Shown: positions 53,166 to 60,491 of the stretch, in pieces
Position numbering within the stretch: the first letter of the stretch is position 1
How the letters are laid out: every line of letters starts with the position of its first letter
DNA from: Blastopirellula marina
Lineage (GTDB): Bacteria > Planctomycetota > Planctomycetia > Pirellulales > Pirellulaceae
Direction of reading: 5' to 3'
NCBI RefSeq assembly: GCF_002967715.1
Contig: NZ_PUIA01000037.1
Location: 1-64,000, forward strand
DNA: 64,000 nt
The notes under the pieces: model-generated
The model's input: the letters and a program-made list of their open reading frames with translations, nothing else
Databases searched by the model: none
What the model was told of the DNA's origin: nothing
Program-made: the position numbers and the translations under genes

Positions 53166-53589
53166 GAATCCATTTGAATCCCCTGATACGATCGACCAGC
53201 CGCCGGTTGAACCTGATGTGGTCGAAGAACCAGGCGACCCCAGCGCCTTTCGTGTGCCGGGCCCAGTCGCTTTGGCATGGCTGCTGAGTCTGATGCTGGC
53301 TGTCGGACTCTTCCTCATGGTGGAGGGCCTTTTCGGACCGATCACGGGAGTATTGGCCATCGCCGCCGGGTTCCTTCTGTTCTGCAAACAGTTGTGGGCC
53401 TACCGTGTGTCGGCTAACTACTTCGCGGTCCTCTTTCTGATCATGATCGCTGGCACAGCCCTATCGATGCTCGAGCAAGAATGGTGGCGTGCGGGGCGAG
53501 GAACTCTTATTCTGCTGGTCACCGGTTTCATTCTGTTACTGCTGATGCATCCCAAGGTGAGGAGGTTCTACTATCACGGATCCGAGTGA
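53158..53589 (+). CDS. NPF-motif membrane protein, 143 aa
   Basis: ATG 53158 starts inside the previous gene (ATGGATGA) and gives MDENPFESPDTIDQPPVEPD, the NPF-x-S-P motif at 4-9. Hydrophobic segments are VALAWLLSLMLAVGLFLMVE, GPITGVLAIAAGFLLFCKQL, FAVLFLIMIAGTALSMLEQE and ILLVTGFILLLLMHPKVRRF. Its C-terminal 17 bases overlap the apparent start of the next gene, and a GAGGAGG near 53559 inside it may be that gene's ribosome-binding site. Function unknown. Confidence 0.85.
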   Translation: MDENPFESPDTIDQPPVEPDVVEEPGDPSAFRVPGPVALAWLLSLMLAVGLFLMVEGLFGPITGVLAIAAGFLLFCKQLWAYRVSANYFAVLFLIMIAGTALSMLEQEWWRAGRGTLILLVTGFILLLLMHPKVRRFYYHGSE

Positions 53590-54019
53590 CAATCCGTTTA
53601 AGCCTCCGCAGGCAGACAGTTCGCCTTCAGAGCGGCCGCGTGCCAAAAACATCGATCCGGACTACCTCCACTTTCTTCGCATGCCGATGCCCATCCGTTT
53701 GGCGGGGTGGTCGTGTTTTTTGGTGATGATGGTGTCGTGGATGTTTGGTGACTCTATGGTCGATTTGGGTTTTGCGAGTTTGATTCTCGCGACCGGCATC
53801 CTGTTGCAAATTCAGGGACGAATTATCTGGTGGATCGTGACACCGCTGGCATTGATCGGGTTGCTTTTTTTCTTCGTCAGAACGATTCAACTTTTCGCGT
53901 GGTATGCCTCCTGGTTCGATCTGTCGATCACCTTACTCTCGTTGCTGTTATGCGGGATAATCGTCGGTCTGCTGCAAATGCCGACATCCCGCAACTACTA
54001 CCGTGAAACACCGGAATAG
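53573..54019 (+). CDS. NPF-motif membrane protein, apparent AUC start
   Basis: The first ordinary start codon in this frame is ATG 53681, giving only 112 residues. Upstream, the frame encodes TDPSDNPFKPPQADSSPSER, which contains the operon's NPF motif (NPF-x-P-P here), so translation must begin before it. No ATG, GTG or TTG exists between the upstream in-frame TGA (53558-53560) and 53681. The codon in the expected place is ATC at 53573, 7 bases after a GAGGAGG sequence. AUC initiation is very rare; a substitution of ATG to ATC or a sequencing error would also explain it. Downstream are four hydrophobic segments (IRLAGWSCFLVMMVSWMFGD and others). I annotate from 53573 with reduced confidence. 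Confidence 0.6.
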   Translation: MTDPSDNPFKPPQADSSPSERPRAKNIDPDYLHFLRMPMPIRLAGWSCFLVMMVSWMFGDSMVDLGFASLILATGILLQIQGRIIWWIVTPLALIGLLFFFVRTIQLFAWYASWFDLSITLLSLLLCGIIVGLLQMPTSRNYYRETPE

Positions 54020-54024
54020 GACCT

Positions 54025-54852
54025 ATGAGCCAACCTTCCCCACACGAAAATGCCCCCGCCAAGAAGCATAACCAGGGTGCCTGGGATCGGATGGCTCGGG
54101 GTGGGCATCGGTTTGCTCAGCCGGCGAAGGATGAGGAATTCAAGAACCCGCTCAAAACGCTCGACCGCTGGGGGTGGCTCGGCCCCAGCATCTATGGGCA
54201 GCGCGTCTTGTGTCTGGCCGCCGGGGGTGGACGTCAGGGGCCGCTTTATGCCGCCGCAGGTGCCGCGGTGACGGTGGTCGATATCAGCGGTGCTCAGTTG
54301 GAGATCGATCGACGCGTCGCGTCAGAGCGTGGACTGCAACTGCGAACCGTGGAAGCGTCGATGGACGATCTGTCGATGTTCGCGCCGGCCGACTTCGATA
54401 TCGTTATTCACCCGGTTGCGACATGCTATGTGCCGGATGTCGCCCCGGTCTTTCGCGAAGTCGCCAAGGTGCTCTGCGGCGGTGGGATTTACATCAGCCA
54501 GCACAAGACCCCCACCAGTCTGCAGGCCGAAGTCCGTCGGAGCGAACGCGGCTACGAACTGACCGAGCCTTACTATCGTACCGGCCCCCTGCCCGAGGTC
54601 CGCGGTAGCCGACATCGCGAAGAAGGCACGCTTGAATATCTGCACCGCTGGGATCAACTGCTGGGTGGTATCTGCCGGGCAGGGATGGTAATCGAAGACC
54701 TGGTTGAACCACTGCACGCCAAAGAAGACGCCGAGCCCAACACCTTCGAAGACCGCAGCAAGTACATCGCCCCATACGTGCGGATCAAGGCCCGTCGAGT
54801 GGGTCAGGAGCAAGCTCGGACCGAAGCGGGGACCCTGTGGCTGCCGAGCTAA
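54025..54852 (+). CDS. SAM-dependent methyltransferase (class I)
   Basis: The 275-residue protein has a class I methyltransferase core. Motif I is RVLCLAAGGGRQGPLYAAAG near 60-80, with acidic motif II VVDISGAQLEIDRRVASERG at about 87, motif III-like ASMDDLSMFAPADFDIVIHP and motif IV-V PVATCYVPDVAPVFREVAKV near 130-150. The N-terminal part (SQPSPHENAPAKKHNQGAWD) and the helix after it may bind substrate. The C terminus has YLHRWDQLLGGICRAGMVIE, as in methyltransferase 11 types. The target (small molecule or macromolecule) is unknown. It lies 5 bases after the NPF operon and may be its last gene; it overlaps the convergent membrane gene by 68 bases. Confidence 0.88.
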   Translation: MSQPSPHENAPAKKHNQGAWDRMARGGHRFAQPAKDEEFKNPLKTLDRWGWLGPSIYGQRVLCLAAGGGRQGPLYAAAGAAVTVVDISGAQLEIDRRVASERGLQLRTVEASMDDLSMFAPADFDIVIHPVATCYVPDVAPVFREVAKVLCGGGIYISQHKTPTSLQAEVRRSERGYELTEPYYRTGPLPEVRGSRHREEGTLEYLHRWDQLLGGICRAGMVIEDLVEPLHAKEDAEPNTFEDRSKYIAPYVRIKARRVGQEQARTEAGTLWLPS

Positions 54853-55564
54853 CAACAGAATCGCTGACTGATCTGAGTTCTATCAGCGTTATGAAGTAGC
54901 CTCCCAGCATAACGGTTAGCGTCTGCGCCAGAAGATAGTGCCAAATCGGTTCACCCTGCGGAGAAATCGCCCACCCGGCACCGATCAAAATGGCTATCAA
55001 CGTCATGGTGACAAGTAAGGTCCTCTTCTTCGAGAACAAACCGATCAGTAGGCAGCCAATCGCCGAAGGAATCAATAGAAAGAGTGCAAAGCCAATAGCC
55101 GACAATACGAAGAGATAAGTCGCTGAAGTGATGAGAATACTCACACCCACCAGTGTCATAAGCAGCATGATATGCAGGATAGAGAACTGAAATCTGCCAC
55201 CGGAAGTCATCAGCCGTAAAGTAATGCAAGGCAATAGATTCGTTGCCAGGCTCACGCCTGCGATAATCAGGGCGAATAAGACGATATACCCAGAATTGTG
55301 GGCCTGATTAAAAAACACCGGCAATATCGCCGAACCACTAACGAGTAAGAACAGCCAACAAACGGCCCCGTCCCACAAAGTTTCGTGCCGCAGAATTGCC
55401 GCGCACCCTAATCCAAATTGGCCGATTAGCGTTCCCATCAGAATTGCCACGATGGTCGCTTCACCAGGCTGCTTGAACATAATCATGAAAGCAAGCAAGA
55501 GGTCGCCTATCACAAACGCAATGGCTATTCGTGCGATCGCCCGTGTTGCCGGATTACTTTCCAT
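54785..55564 (-). CDS. Membrane protein, tandem paralogue 1, 259 aa
   Basis: The protein has about eight hydrophobic segments and a polar C terminus (ATGSPLRSELAPDPLDGP). Representative helices are IARIAIAFVIGDLLLAFMIM, GTLIGQFGLGCAAILRHETL, WDGAVCWLFLLVSGSAILPV and IGFALFLLIPSAIGCLLIGL; FQFSILHIMLLMTLVGVSIL is the middle segment conserved in its neighbours as FTLQQMLVGTV, FSLAAIFALTT and FSLSLLFGLMT. It is the last of four tandem minus-strand genes (54785-57952) with the same plan. Its stop lies inside the convergent methyltransferase gene, a 68-base overlap. ATG 55564 is 3 bases from the stop of the next upstream gene. Function unknown. Confidence 0.82.
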   Translation of the reverse strand: MESNPATRAIARIAIAFVIGDLLLAFMIMFKQPGEATIVAILMGTLIGQFGLGCAAILRHETLWDGAVCWLFLLVSGSAILPVFFNQAHNSGYIVLFALIIAGVSLATNLLPCITLRLMTSGGRFQFSILHIMLLMTLVGVSILITSATYLFVLSAIGFALFLLIPSAIGCLLIGLFSKKRTLLVTMTLIAILIGAGWAISPQGEPIWHYLLAQTLTVMLGGYFITLIELRSVSDSVVSSAATGSPLRSELAPDPLDGP

Positions 55565-55567
55565 CGA

Positions 55568-56308
55568 TTAACTCAAGGCTTCGTCTTCCGGCAAACCCAC
55601 GACTTCTCGTCGGGCACTCCCCTGCCCTGTCGAAATCAACAAGATCCCGCCCACCCACAGCACCATGATTTGTGCCATGTACATGCCGAAAAGTGGGACG
55701 GCCATTGGTTCGATCGCGGTAAACAAGAAGCAGATCAACATGCCGGCGAACATCATCCAGCTGTAGCCAATCATTCCATCGGCACGTACCAGTATGTTGC
55801 TGGCGATCACCGACGGTAGTGCGAGCATCAAGATACTGAACCCAGCCATAATAGCGAACTGCAGATGCATCGCGATCACGCAAGCAAACGCGATGAAGAC
55901 CGTACCTACCAGCATTTGTTGCAGCGTAAAACGATTCTCCAGGCCTTTCCACTGAGTCAGTGAGCGAGGTCCCATACAAAACAGTGCCGTGAAGCCGACC
56001 GTAAGCATGACTATGGCGATGAACTCGTGACCGCGACGCACCCCCAAGGTCGGCCAGAAGATGCCAATCGCCATGCTGGGAATCAGAAACATACCGATGT
56101 AGGTATAGGTCCGCAACGCTTCAAATCGAAGCCGTGCCCCACAGCATAAACCGAACTGCCCCCACAGTAGCCCTGCGAAGAGAAAATGCCCCACCGTCTC
56201 CGTTGGATTGCTTTCACATGTAAGAACAGCGATCCCCACGACGGCATCCAGGGCAACATTAATGCCTATAAAGATGAACAGGGGCGTAAGAATAGATGAC
56301 CGGTCCAT
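55568..56308 (-). CDS. Membrane protein, tandem paralogue 2, 246 aa
   Basis: The protein begins MDRSSILTPLFIFIGINVAL and has about eight hydrophobic segments: GLLWGQFGLCCGARLRFEAL, YIGMFLIPSMAIGIFWPTLG, FIAIVMLTVGFTALFCMGPR, FTLQQMLVGTVFIAFACVIA, MIGYSWMMFAGMLICFLFTA. The G-Q-x-G-L pattern in the second segment (GQFGL) is shared with paralogue 1 and, as GQIGL and AQMAL, with paralogues 3 and 4. The C terminus (REVVGLPEDEALS) is cytoplasmic-looking and charged. Genes are 3 to 26 bases apart, so a single transcript is likely. Function unknown. Confidence 0.82.
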   Translation of the reverse strand: MDRSSILTPLFIFIGINVALDAVVGIAVLTCESNPTETVGHFLFAGLLWGQFGLCCGARLRFEALRTYTYIGMFLIPSMAIGIFWPTLGVRRGHEFIAIVMLTVGFTALFCMGPRSLTQWKGLENRFTLQQMLVGTVFIAFACVIAMHLQFAIMAGFSILMLALPSVIASNILVRADGMIGYSWMMFAGMLICFLFTAIEPMAVPLFGMYMAQIMVLWVGGILLISTGQGSARREVVGLPEDEALS

Positions 56309-56334
56309 GCGGTTAGCATAGCCGATCCGCGCCG

Positions 56335-57078
56335 TTAAAGCTGCGAAATAGTTGGCGACTCGGTTTGCTTGCCAAGTACTGCTTCTTCATTCGCAATTGC
56401 CTGAACAGCGACAATGCCAGCAATCAGCAGGTAAAAGCTTTCCCAGGCAATGACCAGTGGCATGCGATTCCACAGTGCCGGCAACATCCACGCCGCCGTC
56501 AGAGAGATAGCAAGTATCGCCCCCAGGCCAATCACCAGTTGGCGTTGTCGGTCTTCTTTCGTTTCGGAAAGGGTTAACGCGACGACCATCGTCGGGCAGC
56601 TCCACACCATCAGGCCAGGCAGCGCTACAGGCAGTTCGTGCCAGGGGAAATCGCTTTGTAATGCGGCGACACAAACGAGTGTTGCAGCGGTCGTTAGCGC
56701 GAAGATCGCTGCTAACGAAAACTGCGACTTCGCTTCGCGGCGACCTATGCGGTAAATCATCGGCAAGGCCACACATAGCACCGCGAACACGCTCAGCACA
56801 ATCGCCCAGTGCATCAGGGGAATCTTTTCGAGGGTGGCCAGTAACGCACTTCCCAGGCCAATACTACCCAGAATGGCAATCGACCAGACAGGCCAGGCGT
56901 CGGGCCGACGAATCCAGCCGGCTGCAACCAGGCCAATTTGCCCCAGCATCAGTCCCAACATGCAGCCAAACAAGGCTTCCGAAGGCTGGGCACCTTCAAA
57001 GTTCGCCGCAAGCGCCACGTCGACGCAGATGCTGGCGACGGCGAGAAGGGAAAGCAGAAATCGTCCGGGAGTAATCAT
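56335..57078 (-). CDS. Membrane protein, tandem paralogue 3, 247 aa
   Basis: The protein begins MITPGRFLLSLLAVASICVD and contains GCMLGLMLGQIGLVAAGWIR near 35, SIAILGSIGLGSALLATLEK, WAIVLSVFAVLCVALPMIYR, FSLAAIFALTTAATLVCVAA and LVIGLGAILAISLTAAWMLP. Plan and spacing match the other three paralogues, though identity is low. The C terminus is acidic and short (EEAVLGKQTESPTISQL). Stand-alone motifs suggesting enzyme or transport activity were not found. It is preceded by about 100 bases of noncoding DNA before paralogue 4. Confidence 0.82.
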   Translation of the reverse strand: MITPGRFLLSLLAVASICVDVALAANFEGAQPSEALFGCMLGLMLGQIGLVAAGWIRRPDAWPVWSIAILGSIGLGSALLATLEKIPLMHWAIVLSVFAVLCVALPMIYRIGRREAKSQFSLAAIFALTTAATLVCVAALQSDFPWHELPVALPGLMVWSCPTMVVALTLSETKEDRQRQLVIGLGAILAISLTAAWMLPALWNRMPLVIAWESFYLLIAGIVAVQAIANEEAVLGKQTESPTISQL

Positions 57079-57178
57079 CCCTCCAGCATGATTAGAGGGA
57101 GCAGCAATTGCACACGCTACGGCAATTGTCCTCTCACGAAAAAGGAATCTGCACTAACGCTTGTGCCGGTTAAACCTA

Positions 57179-57952
57179 TTAGTCGGCCGCGAACGGGTCT
57201 TCTTCCTCAGGAGCGGGTTTCGTGGGCAGGGTCTGAATTCGTACCTTCGCGTCGTGCAGAAGGATGACACCGCCTATCAACAGATAGAGTGACATGTAGC
57301 CGCCGATTTGTCCCACCAAGCTAACGGAGCTCACCGATTGCTCGGAGGTAACCGCAATGATCATAGAGATCACCAACGATAGCGACATCCACATGACATA
57401 CCTCGGAGTCGAAGCGGTACGCGGGCCGACGAGCATGGACCCGGCCAATGGAATTGGGATGGCAGATCCGATGAAGAAGAAAAGATAAGTGATAAACCAT
57501 TGCCAATCTGGATTGATTTGAACGACCAAGGCACATGCAATGGTCACCAGTGTCATCAGGCCGAATAAAAGTGAAAGGGAAAACTGCACCTGCAAACCGA
57601 AGAACACTATGCGATAGATCGCAAGCGGCGCGATTCCAAACAACAAGGTGGCAAGCAAGACGACAGCGATTCGATCGAAAGGGGCTGCCCAAGGACCTAT
57701 AGTGACTGTCAGGCCGAAAGCCAGGGAAACGAGACCTCCACCCAGTGGTATCTTCCAGGCGGCAACATGCCGCATCATCAGAATCAGGCAAAGAGCCATC
57801 TGCGCTAGGGAAAGCCCTAGAATGCAGGTAGTCAAAAGTATTCTCTCTGGACCTTGTTCTATATCGTGTACGATCGCCGCCAGCACGAAGTCTACGAATG
57901 CGGTAAAAAGTACGAAGAAGAATGGTGCTCGGTTGTGGCTGCGGTGGTTCAT
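57179..57952 (-). CDS. Membrane protein, tandem paralogue 4, 257 aa
   Basis: Start at ATG 57952 (MNHRSHNRAPFFFVLFTAFV) matches the first hydrophobic segment of its relatives; the frame upstream to 58048 is not needed. Other segments are TCILGLSLAQMALCLILMMR (the paralogue 3 equivalent of GCMLGLMLGQIGL), RIAVVLLATLLFGIAPLAIY, FSLSLLFGLMTLVTIACALV, FITYLFFFIGSAIPIPLAGS and ISMIIAVTSEQSVSSVSLVG. C terminus is charged (LPTKPAPEEEDPFAAD). It is the first gene of the minus-strand set and is divergent from aroE. Function unknown. Confidence 0.82.
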   Translation of the reverse strand: MNHRSHNRAPFFFVLFTAFVDFVLAAIVHDIEQGPERILLTTCILGLSLAQMALCLILMMRHVAAWKIPLGGGLVSLAFGLTVTIGPWAAPFDRIAVVLLATLLFGIAPLAIYRIVFFGLQVQFSLSLLFGLMTLVTIACALVVQINPDWQWFITYLFFFIGSAIPIPLAGSMLVGPRTASTPRYVMWMSLSLVISMIIAVTSEQSVSSVSLVGQIGGYMSLYLLIGGVILLHDAKVRIQTLPTKPAPEEEDPFAAD

Positions 57953-58081
57953 TTTCCAAGCATCGCATTTTATTGCACCCAATGCACGCTCTCGTCGCAG
58001 GATCACGTTGCAAAAAACTCCACTGCCCGGCAAAATTGAGCCTGACAATTCCCCCTCAGCATTTTCCTACGCGCGCACGTA

Positions 58082-58930
58082 ATGACTCACGAATCACTTC
58101 AGGAAATCGTCTGTTGCATGGGTCAGCCGGTGGCTGGTAACCCATCTCAGTTCATGATGGAACGGGCGTTTGCCGCAGCAGGTTTGGATTGGCGATATCT
58201 CACCTTGGAAGTCTCCCCAGAAGATCTTCCCGCGGCCGTGGCCGGCATGAAGGCCATGGGCTTTCACGGGGGCAACTTCACGATTCCACACAAGGTCGCC
58301 GTCATTGGGCATCTGAAACGATTGACCGAAGCGGCCGAGTTGATGGGGGCGGTCAACTGTATTTTCGCCGAAGATGATGGCTTCGTCGGCGAGAATACCG
58401 ATGGCAAAGGTTTCGTCTTGGCGCTGAAAGAAGTCATGGAGCCGGAAGGGAAGAAGGTAGTTCTGCTGGGTGCCGGTGGAGCGGCCAGAGCGATTGCGGT
58501 TGAGTTGGGACTGAACAAGGTTGCCAGTATCGACGTTGTCAATCGCGATGCCGGCCGCGGCCGCGATCTGGCGAACCTTCTCTCGCAGCGCGTGGGAATC
58601 GCGTCGAAATGGATCCCTTGGAATGGAATGCACGAACTACCTGAGGATGCCGACCTGGTCATCAATGGAACAAGCATCGGATTGAACGATGCTTCGGCCA
58701 TGGTTCCGGTCAATGTCGACACGTTTCGCGATTCGATGTTGGTGGCCGACGTGATCTTTAATCCGCCTGAAACCGCATTCTTGCAAGCGGCACAAGATGC
58801 CGGATGTCAGACGATCGATGGCCTGGGGATGCTGGTCAATCAAGGCGCGATCGGTTTCAAGATCTGGACCGGTATCGACCCCGATCCGGCTGTCATGCGA
58901 GAAGCTTTGGAAGAGTATCTAGGTATCTAG
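58082..58930 (+). CDS. aroE: Shikimate dehydrogenase
   Basis: The 282-residue enzyme reduces 3-dehydroshikimate to shikimate with NADPH, step four of the aromatic amino-acid pathway. The substrate-binding domain has FHGGNFTIPHKVAVIGHLKR with the catalytic Lys of IPHK near residue 69, AVNCIFAEDDGFVGENTDGK with the catalytic Asp in NTDGKGF. The NADP-binding domain has VVLLGAGGAARAIAVELG near 127 and NRDAGRGRDLANLL. C-terminal GLGMLVNQGAIGFKIWTG (QGAIGF) is typical. The N terminus has CCMGQPVAGNPSQFMMERAF in place of the GxPxxHSxSP of most AroE proteins (GQPVAGNPSQF), a common variation in this group. Single gene, hairpin terminator after it. Confidence 0.95.
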   Translation: MTHESLQEIVCCMGQPVAGNPSQFMMERAFAAAGLDWRYLTLEVSPEDLPAAVAGMKAMGFHGGNFTIPHKVAVIGHLKRLTEAAELMGAVNCIFAEDDGFVGENTDGKGFVLALKEVMEPEGKKVVLLGAGGAARAIAVELGLNKVASIDVVNRDAGRGRDLANLLSQRVGIASKWIPWNGMHELPEDADLVINGTSIGLNDASAMVPVNVDTFRDSMLVADVIFNPPETAFLQAAQDAGCQTIDGLGMLVNQGAIGFKIWTGIDPDPAVMREALEEYLGI

Positions 58931-58941
58931 TCCCATAAAAA

Positions 58942-58969
58942 CGAGGCCCTGACATTTACCAGGGCCTCG
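58942..58969. terminator. Hairpin between convergent aroE and SOD genes
   Basis: CGAGGCCCT and AGGGCCTCG are perfect 9-base inverted repeats with a 10-base loop, 12 bases after the aroE stop. AAAA precedes it, giving a T-tract on the minus strand, so it may also end the SOD transcript. Confidence 0.75.
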
Positions 58970-59021
58970 CTCGAATCATTCCGAACAATCACGATCGTTC
59001 GGTCTTATCTTTCATATTCGC

Positions 59022-59594
59022 TTACTCGCTAGGCTTGGCAATGCCGATCACGCCAACACCAACGCGAGGACCTGCATTGCCGGATGGTTGGCTCTTCAGA
59101 TCGTCGGCATCGGCATGGACGACGAGCGAGCGTCCCAGCACGATGTGCAGCTTCAAACCCTCGGCTTTGATATCGATCTTAGCTTCGCCCTTATCGTCGG
59201 CGGTGATGTTACCCAAGTCACCGACATGGCTATGAGTACTAGGGGCACCATGTTCGTGACCATCAGGATTGAAGTGACCACCGGCGGCGGTTCCGTCCGA
59301 CTTGGTCAGGTCACCGAACTCGTGGATATGGAAGCCGTGTTCGCCTGGTTTCAGATTGATCACTTTACCAGTCAGGTGTACGTAACCATCTTCCTGCTTC
59401 AGCATAATGACGCCCTTTACGTCGCTACCGCTGGTGGAAGCCAAGACGGCAACCGCGTTGGTGGGCATCTTAACCATTTCAGCGGCATGCTCATGTGCGT
59501 GTTCTTTTTCTTCCTTAGCACCTTCGTCTTGGGCCATAGCCAGGCCAGGAATTGCCAAAAGCAGAATGCTTAGAGTCAGAATGGTCGATTTCAT
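59022..59594 (-). CDS. Cu/Zn superoxide dismutase family protein, cysteine-free
   Basis: Start at ATG 59594 (MKSTILTLSILLLAIPGLAM) gives a signal peptide; the 43 upstream residues in frame are discarded. The 190-residue product has a His/Glu-rich stretch after the signal (EEKEHAHEHAAEM) and the SOD fold with copper ligands in GEHGFHIHEFGDLTK, zinc/copper ligands in GGHFNPDGHEHGAPSTHSHV (His cluster), GDLGNITAD, and RSLVVHADADDLKSQPSGNA. All metal-ligand motifs are intact. The disulfide of canonical enzymes is missing: SDGTAAGGHFNP has no Cys, and RVGVGVIGIA has Val where Cys is expected; no Cys occurs in the protein. It would remove superoxide outside the cytoplasm. Confidence 0.93.
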   Translation of the reverse strand: MKSTILTLSILLLAIPGLAMAQDEGAKEEKEHAHEHAAEMVKMPTNAVAVLASTSGSDVKGVIMLKQEDGYVHLTGKVINLKPGEHGFHIHEFGDLTKSDGTAAGGHFNPDGHEHGAPSTHSHVGDLGNITADDKGEAKIDIKAEGLKLHIVLGRSLVVHADADDLKSQPSGNAGPRVGVGVIGIAKPSE

Positions 59595-59794
59595 CTTGCT
59601 GTCTTCTCCTGCGGGGGCGGTGAGCTTATTGTTTCGGTCGGCGAGAACGGTTCTACCGACGTCATCACTCTTGAATGAGTACTTGCGCCTATTGTTACGT
59701 ATTGGATGAACCCATTCCACCAAGGATGAAAACTTTGTCGACCACTGAAAGCCCTCACCGAAAGAACATGCACGACACTTGGGCTAGTGAAACA

Positions 59795-60385
59795 TCAGGC
59801 AGCTTGCTGCACTTTCTCAAGTACCAGCTGTTTCATTCGGGTCGCAGAATCACGAGCAAACTGTTTTTGTAGTTTCCGCATGTACGGTTGGACCAGCCAG
59901 ACGATCCACCGTTTCGGTCGTGAAAAGGCCAGAATGTCATACCAGACGTCCCCATACTCATCCATTTCGACAAGGAAGCGTTCTTCACCCATTTCCATGT
60001 GGGCAGGCAATGTCCCGTACGCAAAGCCAAACTTAGGCGTATTCAGCCGATCGTCGATCACGTACACAATTCGCGCCGCATTAAGCCAATAGAGGCCAGC
60101 CGCTTTACCAATCACACATACCGTTTCTCCTTCGCGGATCGTAGTGGTGGTTGGCCTGGCAACGACCCAGCCCAGTTCAAACTGTTGCCACTTACCAAGG
60201 GCCTCTTTGGCCTTCTCGAAGACTTCAATGCCATACCCAAGCTTCACGCGAGTATGGTCAATCTGAAAACCTTTTGGGGGAGTGCCTGCCGTTTTCCCCT
60301 GATGGCAGTAAGAGTACTTCCGCTCGCACTGGCTTTTGATAAACCGTTCGACGGACGTAGCATCAGGTGAATGAAAGCGAAACAT
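59795..60385 (-). CDS. DUF1990 family protein
   Basis: Start at ATG 60385 (MFRFHSPDATSVERFIKSQC). The 196-residue protein matches the DUF1990 (UPF0548-like) type: FQIDHTRVKLGYGIEVFEKA, ALGKWQQFELGWVVARPTTT, REGETVCVIGKAAGLYWLNA, FGFAYGTLPAHMEMGEERFL, and the C-terminal DILAFSRPKRWIVWLVQPYM followed by basic residues. The domain is thought to have a START/lipocalin-like fold; no activity known. It is divergent from the NAD(P)-binding gene at 60492, and proteins of these two families are sometimes neighbours, which hints at a shared pathway (inference). No signal peptide. Confidence 0.9.
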   Translation of the reverse strand: MFRFHSPDATSVERFIKSQCERKYSYCHQGKTAGTPPKGFQIDHTRVKLGYGIEVFEKAKEALGKWQQFELGWVVARPTTTTIREGETVCVIGKAAGLYWLNAARIVYVIDDRLNTPKFGFAYGTLPAHMEMGEERFLVEMDEYGDVWYDILAFSRPKRWIVWLVQPYMRKLQKQFARDSATRMKQLVLEKVQQAA

Positions 60386-60491
60386 TGCGGTTCTAAAGGG
60401 TCTTTGAGACAATACTTCCGAGGTAACAGCTTGAACCGTAAAATCGAAACCCAAACAACATCGATCGGCCCGAATTATACCCAACGACGAA

